DNA from: Solen grandis
Lineage: Eukaryota; Mollusca; Bivalvia; Adapedonta; Solenidae
DNA length: 64,000 nt
Assembly (NCBI GenBank): GCA_021229015.1
Contig: CM037787.1
Location: 32,140,269-32,204,268 of the forward strand
Direction: 5' to 3'
The translations under genes and the position numbers were made by a program. The number at the start of each line of letters is the position of its first letter. Within the stretch, counting starts at the first letter, position 1. Positions 1-12,600 of this stretch are shown here, piece by piece. The notes under the pieces are model-generated. The model ran no database searches. It was not told the DNA's origin and worked only from the letters and a program-made list of their open reading frames with translations.

Positions 1-755
1 AAATGTCTTATGATCCATCAACATTGGTATGAATCTGAAAATGAATTTATCATTTCCAAGGAAGCTCAATTTGAAAAGAGACTGCTACAAAAAAAAACTT
101 AGCTTAACTGAACATTAATGAACCAAATTTGTTTACTTCTAATTTGTTTCTTTCTGATTTTAAGACTAAAATGATATATTAAATCCAAATTTCCCAGTTA
201 TGAATTTCTGGTCGATTCCAGTCCTGATTTTGTAATTAATACACTCTTTTCAAATCTTATTTTGTGTCATTTTCCAAAAACAGGGTACATGGTTTGGCCA
301 GCATGTGTCCAATTGTTAATTAATTAACTGCTAGTCAATATATGGCAGGCACAATGCCTGAATGTCACATGTATATTGTTGCAGTAGTATGTAACTATGT
401 TAATAGAAGCACTTACGCAAAGATAAAGCTTTTTAAAGGTATGGCATTTAACACAAATACATTACACAGTGCATCAGCAAGTCCTGTCTGTGAATTACAA
501 ATTGGCTATTGGATATAATATTACTAGTAACTCAGCATTTCATATATATCTAAACAGGGATTTTCACAATCTAGCAAATTTCACTATTCTCACAGGTCAA
601 ATTTCAGTCAGATTTTAATCAGAAAAAATCATCATTTTAAGATTAATGATTATCAGCCTGGTCCTAAAGGCTTGATTTTCATATAAATAAGGTTATACAT
701 GCACATCACTCTCAATCCCATTACCATATATTTTCTCAAAGATTCAGATTGATAA
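1..755. other. COX11 intron sequence, no exon found
   Basis: AT-rich. I searched the minus strand for the copper-binding domain of COX11 and saw nothing convincing, so intron 1 probably extends past the left edge. Confidence 0.6.
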
Positions 756-1014
756 GGGGCCTCCGTCGCCGAGAGGGTAAAGTCGCTGACTTTAGCACTC
801 ACTCAGCCCCTCACCGCGTGGGTTCGAATCCCAGCAAGGTCATTCGGATTTTCATGTGAGGAAGCCTTCCAGCTGGCTTGCGGAAGGTCGGTGGTTCTAC
901 CCGGTTGCCTCTGTGCATTCGGAGTCTTCCTCCACCTGTAATTAGCTGGACGTCGCTATATGACTGACATACTGTCGAAGCCACGGTAAACTCAAATAGT
1001 CAAGTCAAGTCAAG
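756..1014 (+). mobile_element. tRNA-derived SINE family A (copy 1)
   Basis: The head, GGGGCCTCCGTCGCCGAGAGG, resembles a Ser/Leu-type tRNA, with an A-box (CGCCGAGAGG) and a B-box (GGTTCGAATCC). The body reads GCCTTCCAGCTGGCTTGCGG and the tail is CAAGT repeats. Perfect 12-bp target duplication TCAGATTGATAA (744-755 and 1015-1026). Between COX11 exon 1 and the left edge. Confidence 0.92.
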
Positions 1015-1207
1015 TCAGATTGATAATGTACTCACACAAAAAAAAGAGGAAAATGATACATAATTTAATTTTTGCTCTGTAATGCATTCTCTTTCAAATT
1101 TATATTTAAAAGAAGGATATACACACACCAGAGAAGTGATCCTTGCATGTCATCTCTGTTTACAGCAAGTAACACCAAACACAGAAGGCAGAAAACAAGA
1201 TATTCAC

Positions 1208-1639
1208 CTGACAGAAAGTTTTATACAGGGGTACTCCAGCATATGCAAAACCAATCATGAAGATAAACAGAGCCAGGACATACAAAATAGCTGATTGTAG
1301 AGCAGTTTCATTTCTCCTTCCGCCTGAAGAAGCAAAGCGAATCCACTGTGCACAGGCCCCACTCCTAGCTAATGGGGTTGTCAACGGTTGATGTGAGATA
1401 GTCATCTTATACAGTCTCTGTAACAGCCGTATGTTTCTCTTTGCAGATTGATTAAGCACATTTCCATGTAACAGTCTACAACTTGTTTTCCAGAATGCTT
1501 GGTTCACATGCTTAAAAGTTAGCTTTGATGGTGTGGACACAGATGGGCTTCTGACAGTTGTGTACAACAGGCACCTTGATATGGTATTATTGAATTTTAA
1601 AGCCATGGGGCTGTATCGAATTCCATAAAATAGTGCCAT
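1208..1639 (-). CDS. COX11: Cytochrome c oxidase assembly protein COX11, first coding exon (partial gene)
   Basis: COX11 is a mitochondrial inner-membrane copper chaperone that delivers Cu to the CuB site of cytochrome oxidase subunit I. The exon codes for 144 residues. The N-terminus is long, basic and Ser/Thr-rich, as expected of a mitochondrial presequence. Near residues 108-144 there is a Gly-Arg-Arg-Asn stretch, a single hydrophobic membrane segment, and the family-typical AGVPLYKTFCQ end. The exon stops in phase 0 at a good donor (CAG|GTGAAT, GT at 1207-1206). I chose the ATG at 1639 because it is the first in frame; a further upstream exon cannot be excluded. The copper-binding domain with its CFCF motif is not in 1-1207, so the remaining exons lie beyond the left edge. 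The gene is divergent to DRG2, with 2.05 kb between the two start codons. Family assignment is firm; start is less sure. Confidence 0.88.
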
Positions 1640-1875
1640 CCTCTCTTCACTATTATTTCATGAATCTCTCCTCTTTTTTTTTAATGTACTTTTTATTAGC
1701 TTGAATCTGAAAGAAAGAATAGAGAGATTATATAAGTATGTCATCTGCATGTTAAATTCATACTGCTTTGCCCTCAACTAGGCCTATAATATTTTCTTTG
1801 TTTCAGTCAAACATTGTTGACTACAGATTGCATGTATTAAAAAAAAAATGTAATTCAAGGTAAACCAACCAGAAA

Positions 1876-2190
1876 GTTTGTTTGTTTGGTTTAGCATCCC
1901 ACAGACAGTATTTCAGTCATTTTGGAGTCTATGTCTACTTGAAACAGATAGTGCTGCCACACTGCCACACATGCCATATACATGTGGTATAATATTACAC
2001 CCGGTCACATTATCCAGTCACTGGGCCAGTCAGTCCTGGAACTACCCTTATATGCTGAGCACCAAGCAAAGGAGCTTAATAATACCAGTGCCAATTTATT
2101 GCAACTTAGGTATGTTGAAGATGGAAATCAAACCCATAACCTCCCGCTCCTGAGGCAGACCCTCTAACCACTCAGCCATCAGGGACGGTA
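1876..2190 (-). mobile_element. tRNA-derived SINE family B (copy 1)
   Basis: Reverse copy: the right end reversed reads GATGGCTGAGTGGTTAGAGG (A-box) then GGTTTGATTTCC (B-box). The body has CCTTATATGCTGAGC and CTGCCACACTG, and the tail TTTGTTTGTTTGGTTTAGC. Between COX11 and DRG2. Confidence 0.85.
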
Positions 2191-3688
2191 CCAGAAAGTC
2201 TACTCCAGGGGTCCCATCCAACTGACAAGCTTTTATGCCAAAGATATGAAAGCACTTTCTACAATATCATAAATTCCTGTTGGCATTATATTAAAAATAA
2301 CTTTTTTTTCACTCGATTGTGTATGTGTTTTGCCTTTAGTTATTGCAATACAGGTTAGAAGCAGGCCATGTAATGGGTTGGTTGTTTCAGGACTTTCTTT
2401 CCAAGACAATTGATGTCTTAAGCTGCAAAACATGAAAATAGTCCCCTTAATATAGATCTTTACTCCAAGATACACATAACCAGCACAGAAATTCAACATA
2501 GTCTGACACAGACACACACCCCCCCACCACCACATCAGCGGTTGACACTAACAGTGTCCTGGGATCCCAAGGACACCAAAAAATTGGGAAGGGACTCCAG
2601 AATTGACATGCAACGTGTTTCTTTTGTGACACTTTTTTTTCATGATTGAAAATAAATTGAACAGCCACATTTGTTACAAATCAATGTAATCTGATCTTCA
2701 TTAGTTGTTAGTAACCCTCTTTGCTAATTGAAAGTTTTTAACCATTGGTTATGCAAATAAAGTAATCATCTATAACCAGATGATGCGACAGGGACTACTA
2801 TTTTTCAAAGGAACTCCTGAATTTCAAAGCAGGTGTTCCGTCGGGATACCTGGCTAAAAAGCCCCCACCCACCCCACACACATACTCACACACAAAGCGC
2901 CAGATTCAAGATTGGGATTCTGCTGTGTATAAATAAAGGGACAGTACAAAGAAATGTTGATGTTGTTTTTTGTTTGTTTTTTTTTGTTTTTGTTTTTGTT
3001 TTCCATAAAACATTTCTGGGATTGAGTAGACATTTTATGCACACCTAACAAAAAGAAAATGGAAGATTTAGAACTTGTGAAGATGAATGAAAATTATCAT
3101 TGGAAAAACAAATGAATTTAAATTCAAATATCCTAAAGAAAACTCACAATCTTGAAAATCACAGATTATGCAACACTTAATTCCTAAAAAAAAAAGAACC
3201 CTAAAAAATATCAGAAATTAACCTGTGTCATCGAATTAATTTGTCGTAGATATTACTTAGCGAAAGCATTTACCAGCTTACTACAGTATTCACTTGAAAT
3301 AGATCTACTGAAGAAATAGTAAATTCTCTGTTGCAAGTCCTTCACAGCTCCTTACGAAACGACGGGGGCTGCCATGTTTGTTTTTAATCTTCACTACGTA
3401 AGGATGAATAAAATTCAATGGACTGATGTTATTGCTGAATATGATAAAATAATTCTTTCACTGTCGTTTAATTATTTTTCGAAACGTTTGTTTGAGATTA
3501 TATGTGAAAAATCATTTTCTGTTTCTTAATACGATCTGAAAGCTAATTTTTCGCGACTATTAAAATGGCAGCCCCCATGTCGTAATGGAAAAAGGGTGAT
3601 TTGGCAATAGCGCTGTATACTAAAGTTACCTAGACACGGGTTTACTATATGATGTCTTATCATTTATGAAAAACAATAAACATTCAAA
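2191..3688. promoter_or_regulatory. COX11-DRG2 intergenic region, likely DRG2 promoter at its right end
   Basis: No coding exon seen. It holds short CA-rich and T-rich tracts. Two oppositely oriented copies of a YY1-like motif occur: GGGGGCTGCCATGTTT near 3364-3379 and AAAATGGCAGCCCCC at about 3562-3576. The second lies about 110 bp before the DRG2 start codon and could be promoter-proximal; the pair could also be the ends of a small inverted element. Confidence 0.4.
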
Positions 3689-6600
3689 ATGGGTGTATTA
3701 GAGAAAATTGCTGAAATCGAACGGGAAATTTCCCGAACACAGAAAAATAAAGGTACCGTAGCCTACAATACTTTCACATTCTACAGTACGGTTATTCCGG
3801 GGGACGTTGTAATAAGTCTTACTCGAAATATCAAGTTTGTAATAATCTTTAATATGTAAAAAGGCAAAGCCTCGAAGCTAGCGCAGGCTATATTGGACGG
3901 GGAATGCTTCTACCCGGGTACTACATCATTACCCGGGTACTGTAGGTATCGGGTTCATTCGCCCCAAGTACACTTTCGCCCGAGTCAGTTCGCCCGAGTC
4001 GGTTAGCCCTACATGTGGGTTCATTCGCCCACATAGTGGGTTCATTCACCCTAGTAAAGTTATAAATTAATAAACAAAATGGATATTACGGTTGGTGATG
4101 AATAAATATAATTTTATTCATTCAACAAGTATAGGTATAAAGTACAAAGTATATAGGTGTAATGATCATAATAAAGGTGACATCTTCCTTCTGAAAACAC
4201 ACACGTGCTGTAGGTGTGAACACATGCCATAGCAGGGTTAGATGTTAATTATGTACAACCTACAGTATTTTCGGCGTTCGTATTGTCTCATTTAACATAC
4301 TTATTTTTTACACCCGGTCTCTTTCATTTATGATAAGTAGGGATGAACATGAATTAAATAAGGGCTAATAATGAAATAAACAGTGAATTTATTTATTTCT
4401 TTAATTATAAATACACCGCCAATGTAAGTGTATATTAGATGTAAAAAAAAATAAAAAATTGAAACTGCCATTCCGAAGCAATAATTGTAGGACTGGAAAC
4501 AAAATATGTAATAGATTTTTTTTTTATTAATAATAGACAATATACTCATTCAAACATACATACATAAAACAATACAACCGAATACACAAACATTTATATA
4601 TTATTTCATTCAAATCCAGCAAAATAACAATAGGGCGAACAGACTCACATTTTAGGGCGAAAGGGTAGAGGGCGAAAGGGAATTAGGGTGAAAGGGAAAT
4701 GGGGCGAAACGACCCATAATCGGTACTGTACCCGACTAATATATTGGAAAGCTCTATAAATAGATAAAAGTAAGTTCGATTTCTCTAGTAAATAACTAGA
4801 TTGTCAACATCTCCCGATTTTCCACCATACGCCACCTAATTTTGTTCAGCCAATAATGTTCAAAATGATGACACAGACGTGTCTGCAATAAATATATCAA
4901 TGTACCGTTCTATTGCAAAATATGAATCGCTTTCAAATATTTTGAACAAGAGTAATTTATTGGATCAGGACAATCTGTCACATGATTTTATAGATCCCAA
5001 TACTGGATTCTACACTGTGGAAAGATTATTTGAATAATCCTGGTGCTTTCTTTTATATTGCCACTGAATACCATCTTGGCTTGCTTAAAGCAAAACTTGC
5101 CAAGTACAGGCAGCAGCTGTTGGAGCCTTCTGGCAAGTCTGGTGCTAAGGTAAATGATTTCTCTTAAATGTTGATAAGATATTATATTTTTTTTTCTCTT
5201 TTGTTCAGTTATTATTTCCATGCACTTACTGTTTGAACAAGTTTTACCATTCAGTTAATATATTTAAATACAGCCATACATTTTAAAGGATTACAAAATA
5301 GTTTCAATAAAATGACTAAATAACAATTTGAAAACAACTCTTTTTGCGTAAAGTTCAGTGTCCTTTTACATGTAAAGACTACTAAGGGTGCCTGGATAGT
5401 GGTAATGTGCATTGCTTCTCACCAAATACGTCCCAGGTTTGATTCCTGGTCACGTACATGAGAGGGTACAGTGGTCGCCCATCCAGACACGTGGGTTTTC
5501 TTTGAGCTCTCTGGTTTCTGGTTCCTGCAATAATGACCAAATAGGCCATCACCAGAGCCATCGAGAGTGATTACTATAAGTTGTTATGACTTGTTTCATA
5601 ATCAGTGTAAAAAAGTATAAGTATTAAGTCCATGCAAAGTGCCACTGTGGTAGGGTTATCAGTTACCCATAGTGAGAGATCTGTGTTTTCTTATGAATCA
5701 TGCTGTTGTATTGGGGTTTACCGTCGCTGCGATAGTATTTCAATCATGAAGCGATGTCCAGCTAATTACAGGTGGAGGAAGACCCCGAGTACACAGAGGT
5801 ACCCGGGTAGAACCACCGACCTACCGCAAGCCAGCTGGAAGGCTTCTTCACATTAAAAATGCAAAGTCCCTACCGGGATTCGAACCCACAGAGGTGAGGG
5901 GCTGAAAGATTGGTAGTCCACGACTGTAACCACTCGGCCACGGCAGCCCCTTATGAATCATGAGTGAAGTATTATTTCTGAAGGAACTTGTTCATAATTA
6001 TGCAATAAATCATTGAGTACCCAACTGAGCAATTGACATTTATGTATATGCATGTATTTTGATTTTGTATTCAGAAAATTGCATTGATTTCTAATGGTCC
6101 TGATGGTATCTTACAGGGAGAAGGCTTTGATGTTATGAAGTCAGGGGATGCCAGAGTAGCTCTTATAGGATTTCCTTCTGTTGGAAAGGTATGTAAGAGG
6201 ATAATTATTATATAAATATAGCTGCCTTGTACCACATGAGGTATTTCATGAGAATGACCCATGCAACCAACATTAAACCAGATCAGCCTGCGGATAAGCT
6301 GATCAAGGTTGGTACAGTTCAGTTTATTTGATTGTTACAGTGAGTCTGTAATTATTTGTTCAATTTATGAGACATTCAGGCTTCCACAACAGAAAAACTT
6401 AGCCCAAAATGGATATTGGGATCCAAAATATTGAGTGATTTTCATATAAATTATTTTATATTGGATCCATTATCATAAAGAAATTATGTCTTATAGGAGA
6501 CATAATGTTTTTGTCAGAGTTGTCTGTCTGTTTATGTGTCACACATTTTATCCGGAAGATAACTCTTCTTCTACTTAAGCTATTGAAGTGAAATTTCATT

Positions 6601-9600
6601 ATTAGAAAGAAATTGATGAGACAAAGTATCATGCACAAGGTCAATTACTCTGGCAGCAGTATTTTTTAGTTATTCCCCCTTTTCACAATATCTTGGCTGC
6701 AAGATAACTCGTGTTCTACTTATTGCTATTGTGTGTGTGAGGGAAGAGGGGGTTGGAGGGAACATCAGTTTTCCTATGACAACAAACCTCTAGTTCCCTT
6801 TGATAGGGTTTTAGGTGGCAATGGCTATTTGCACTCTTATAATTTACAATGTGCTTGGTCTAGCCCTACAGGCTCATTAAAATGCAAAAATAAAAACAGA
6901 TACATGGGTAAAAGTCTGGTCACTTATTGACAAAAGAATTTTCAAGATGATAAATGAGACTTGTAACTGATAATTTATGTAACTATAGATGCTTGTAGGG
7001 ATATTTGGTAATTGAGTATCAATAAATAATAATCTATGGCATATATTTCAAATACTGTACTCATGTAATTATATAGTAACCACTCTTTGCATATCAATTA
7101 AGCATAATCAAAAAATCTCTCAACAATATTCCTGTCATGTGATTAGAGGCGTCTTGGTCCTGTTGTAGCATACACAACTGCAGGTCGAAAGGTTGTTAGT
7201 TTGAACTTTGTTGGGGATAAGAATCTTTTATGACCTTCCTAGGTGCAAAATACTGGTCTAACCACAAGTCTGTTGAGAAAGAGTATAAGTCATATGATTT
7301 CTAATTAACATAAAATGGTAGAAAAATATGTGTGATTGTTTTACAGTCGACCCTACTGAATACACTAACCACAACTCACAGTGAGAGTGCAGGCTATGAA
7401 TTCACCACCCTTACTTGTATACCAGGAGTTATTGAGGTATGTCCCAACCACCATTTGAACATTTGATCATTACAAATTTATTTTGGCATGTTGTTGGTGT
7501 ACATACAATTTGCAGTTTTAACTCATTATCTTAATATACATAGGAAAAACGTAATATATCTGACATTATTTTATAGTAAATCTGATATCATGAATGATTA
7601 AGTGTATTGTAAAATGTTTGCCCATCCAATAATGAATATTATGTTGCAGTAAATCTGACACTGAAGTCTATATAGAATCATGCTCATATCTTCACATCAG
7701 GTCCAGTCATATCATTTTATTCACGGATTTAACGCCAGCACTGTTTGATAGTGAAAATAGCGAATATACTGAGTGAAACTTTTGTATATTTGATTAATTA
7801 TGATCACATGTTTCCAGGAACATGTGATTCATGATGAAATATTTATATCTCAACGTAGAAATAATAATTTGTTGATGTCGAGATAATCAGTCTCATTTGT
7901 TCTACATAATTAGCTCACCTGAGCACGTGTGCTCAGGATGAGCTTTTAGGATCGATGAATGTCCGTCCGTCCGTCCGTCATCCACAATTTGTTCGTTTGC
8001 ACTCTAGCATCTTCATTTTATGAGCAATTATCTTCAAACTTTAAAACAATGTTTATAACCATAAAATCTCGACCAAGTTCGATTATGGCTGATATCGGAA
8101 CATTAGGTCAGGAGTTATGCCCCTTTTAAAATTCAAAAAAGCCAGATTTCACATTGTTTGCACTCTAGCATCTTCATTTCATGAGCAATTATCTTCAAAC
8201 TTTTTATCAATGTTTATAACCATAAAATCACGACCAAGTTCGTTTATGGCTGATATCGTACCATTAGGTCAGGAGTAATGCCCCTTTTAATATTAAAAAA
8301 ATGCCATATTTCAAGTTGTTTACACTCTAGCATCTTCATCTTCTTCAAACTTTATGGCAATGCTTATGACCATAATGTCTCAATTGAGTTTGATTATGAC
8401 TGAGATCAGTTGATTAGGTCAGGAGTTAAGCCCCTTTTAATATAAAAAAATGCCAGATTTCACGTTGTTTATTTTAACAATCACTTCAAATTTTAAATTT
8501 ATTATAATTTTAATTTTCCCCTTTTAATATTCAAAAAATGCCAGAAATCATTTTGTTTATACTCTAGCATCTTCATCTTTTGAGCAATCATCTTCAAACT
8601 TTATGACAATGCTTTAAACCATAAGGTCTCGATTGAGTTCATTTGGCTGAGATTCATTAGGTCAGGAGTTATGCCCCTTTAATAAAAAAAGTTTACACTC
8701 TAGCATCTTCCTTTTTTTAGCAATCATCTTCAAACTTTATGACACTGTTAATGACCATAATGTCTCGATTGAGTTCAATTGTGGCTGAGATGGGTCATTT
8801 AGGTGCCCCTTATAATACAAAAAATGCAAGATTTCACTTTGTTTATTCTCTACCAACTTCATTTTTTAACAATCATTTTTAAACTTTAAGACAATGTTTA
8901 TGCCCATAATCTCACATTCGGGTTCAATTATAACTGATATTGACTTGTAAATTTAGGAGTTATGCCCATTTCACCATTAAAAAAAAGCCAGATTTCACTT
9001 TTACACTCAAGCATCTTTATTTCTTAAGCAATCATCTTTCTCAGGTGAGCGACCAAGGGCCATCTTGGCCCTCTTGTTTTTCTATTTAACCCTTTCCCTC
9101 ATATATACTCATTTTGACGCTCTTAGCAGGTACCACATAAAGTCTGATCTGCAGAAAACCACAGTTAAACCTTATCAAATTTAATTATAAAATCCTTATT
9201 TCCAGACCACTGAGGAGCAGCGAACAGCATAAAACCTGATCAGTCTGTGAGTTACTCGCAGGCTGATCTGGTTTTATGCTGTTCGCATAGGTCTTTTCAT
9301 GGTTTCCTCTATGAGGGAAAGGGTTAAAAGTCAAATTAAGGCATCAGTTTATCGCCCAGTCTACATGTAAAAATAATACAACTACTCCCGTCTTGCTACT
9401 GCTTTGATACCATGTTGTAAGGAGTTGTTGTAGAGAGGGAGCTATTCATATGGTACATATATACATACAATGACAAATGTTAACATTATGTTGCAGTACA
9501 ATGGGGCCAATATTCAGTTGCTTGACTTGCCAGGAATCATCCAGGGGGCTGCTCAAGGTCAGTTTGCTACGCCTTTACCTCCTGTCTATCACAGTCACAC

Positions 9601-12600
9601 TGGGTCACCTGCTCTTTCTTTCTTTCTTTCTTTCTTTTTTTCTTTCTTTCTTTCTTTCTTTCTTTCTTTCACAAGGGTCACTCTGGTCCCAGTGTATGAG
9701 GTAGGAGTTCATGACTTGTTTGTTGAACCCTTAACCTCATATATTATGATCAAACAAGAGTCCCTGATCTGACTGCTCCCTCCAGAAGCTGTCTAACCTT
9801 GGCCTCCTCTGTTTGCCAATGTGTCAAAAAGTATCTATACATATATAAGGTAAAAGTTCAAACTTTGTTTTTACGTTGATTTGAAGGCCCATTATATTTC
9901 ATCGTGATTCAATTTAAATGAAAAAGTGACACAAATAATGTGCTATATTCATCTTCTGTAAAATCACAGTTAAACACATTGAAAATGTTGATCAAATTAT
10001 ACATTTTAGTATTTTGGATGGATGTGAAAATACTCTCATTGTTTAAGTTTTGCATTGGCAAGTATTCCCAAAGAGTCAGTATTCAGAAATGATTTGAATT
10101 TGAAAAGTCTGCCTTGGGAGCAGGAGGTCATGGATTTGATCCCCGGCTTCGACATACCTAAATCGTAAAAATGGTACTGGTAAAGTTCCCTTGCTTGGCA
10201 CTCAGCATATAAGGGTAGTTCCAGGACTGGTTGGCCTGGTGTCAGAAAAATGTGACTGGGTGTGGTAAAATGCCACATGTCTATGGCATGATACTGCAGT
10301 GTGGCAGCACTATATCTGTCTCAAGTAGACATAGTCTCCAAATGACTAAAATACTGTCGGTGGGATGTTAAACCCAACAAACAATTTGAAAAACCATCAG
10401 TGAATCACAGTTTCTTTATCTGCTACATCATAAATTTATGCACTTGTGTTTCGTTATTGGAGAGATACGAAATGTGTTTGGAAAATTAACAAGAATATGC
10501 AGATTAGTAATTTTTGTAAACAATTGAATGATCAGTAGTAAAAGATGCATTGTAGTAACGTTGTCATCAATAAGTATATACAGATTGCATCTCATAACAA
10601 ATCTGTAGCACACACTTGAATTTTCTGTCCGAACAATATACACTGTTTTTTCTTTAAAAAAAAGACTTACTACAAATCCAAATTGTGCCTGGGTTGGACC
10701 AGTACTTTGTATCTGGGAAGATCAAGAAAGATTTTTTATCTTCAATAAGATTCAAACACATAACCTTAATTTTTTAGACATGTGCTCTACCACTGGTCTA
10801 CAGTGCCCATACAATGGTAAAAAAATGATGTGTCAAACATTGATGCAATAAAATACTTTCCGAGGCTGGCTGTGAAACTGTTGTATTTTCTTCTATTTTT
10901 GAGTGGTATGGTCAACCCTCAATTTGTTTCCTGTGTCAACAGGTAAGGGTCGTGGTCGTCAGGTGATTGCTGTAGCTCGGACTGCTGATTTAGTTATCAT
11001 GATGTTGGACGCCACAAAGAAAGAAATACAAAAGTAAGAATTTTTGTTGCATTTTGTTGTTTCCCACTACTTACAACAATGAAAAAAGGTGTTTTTGAAA
11101 GTTTCTCTAACATAGTTGTATTGTTGTATTGGGGTTTACCGTCGCTGCGATAGTATTTCAATCATATAGCGACGTCCAGCTAATTACTGGTGGAGGAAGA
11201 CCCCGAGTACACAGAGGTACCTGGGTAGAACCACCGACCTACCGCAAGCCAGCTGGAAGGCTTCCTCACATGAAAAATCCGAAGCCCCTACCGGGATTCG
11301 AACCCACAGCGGTGAGGGGCTGAGAGATTTGTAGTCCATGACTGTAACCGCTCGGCCACGGCGGCCCCTCTAACATAGTAGCTTCATTTATCATCATAGT
11401 AAGTTAAATATCATGATATCTGCATGTTAACCCTTAACTTGCTCAATTTCTCAAATGGACTTAGCCGGCATCTTTTTTGGAACTGTCCATTATCAATTTT
11501 AGGGATAACAAGATGAAAATTGTAGTTGGTCAGCCAACAGTAAAGAGCCAGGCCAGCCTGCACAGATGTGCAGGCTGGCCTGGCTCTTTACTGGTGGCAA
11601 AGGTTAGCACTTATGGTTCCAGCAGGGTAAGGGTTAAGAATCATTGAATGTATATTCATTTCTTAAGTAGTCATTTTAATGAAAATGTAATAGCCATAAT
11701 CTTTCGGCCAAGTTTTGATTATGGCCAATAACATCCAATTAGGTCAGGAGTTATTATTTTCATGGTAAAAAATGCCAGATTTCACTTTGTTTTCAATATA
11801 GCATTGTCATTTCTTAAGCAATCGTCTTCATACTTTATGACAATGTGTACTGCCAAAAAATCTCACCCATGTTTTTTTATGGTATAAAAATGCCAATTTC
11901 AATTTATTTACACTCTCAGCATCTTCATTTCTTAAGCAATCATCTTCATGACAATCTTTATGGCCATTATCTCTCAGCCAAGTTTATCAGTCAGTTCTGT
12001 CAGGAGTTAAAAAAAAAAAGCCAGATATATGTGTCTATTTTGTTTACACTCTAGCATCAACAGTTATTAAGCAGTCATTGTTTAACTTATACATAATGAA
12101 AATGGAGACAGTATCTCAGTGGAGTTTGATTATGGCTGGTATTGGACTGCTATATCTGTATTAAAGGCCCTTGAAATATAAGAACATCACACAGGTTTGC
12201 TGTTTTTACACTCTAACATCTTCTTTTCTGAAGTAGTACAGGTAGTGAAGGCAATGTTTCTCAGGTGAGCGACAACAGGGCCATCTTTGCCCTCTCATTT
12301 CCACATGCCATCCCCTGTGGCCAAGTGGTTAGAGCATTAGCCTTTGGAGCAGGAAGTTGTGGGTTAAGTCCAAAGCAGTAACATACAAAAGTCATAAAAA
12401 AAAAATGCACTGATATAGCTCCCGTGGTGCTGAGCATTTAAGGGTAGTTCCAGAACAGGATAATGTGACTGGGTGTTGTATCATGTCACATGTCTATAGG
12501 ATGATACTGCAGTGTGGCAGCTCTAAGATCTGTCTCAAGTAGAAATAGTCTTCAATGACTGAAATTCTGTTAGCGGGACTTTAACCCTTTCCCTCATAGA

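Noticed and set aside
756..840. tRNA gene (Ser/Leu-like head with A- and B-boxes)
   Set aside because: It is the head of a five-copy SINE with tail and target duplications, and it is not a foldable intact tRNA.
1072..1294. Two plus-strand open frames of 62 and 70 codons
   Set aside because: Antisense to COX11 exon 1 or its intron border; no family likeness.
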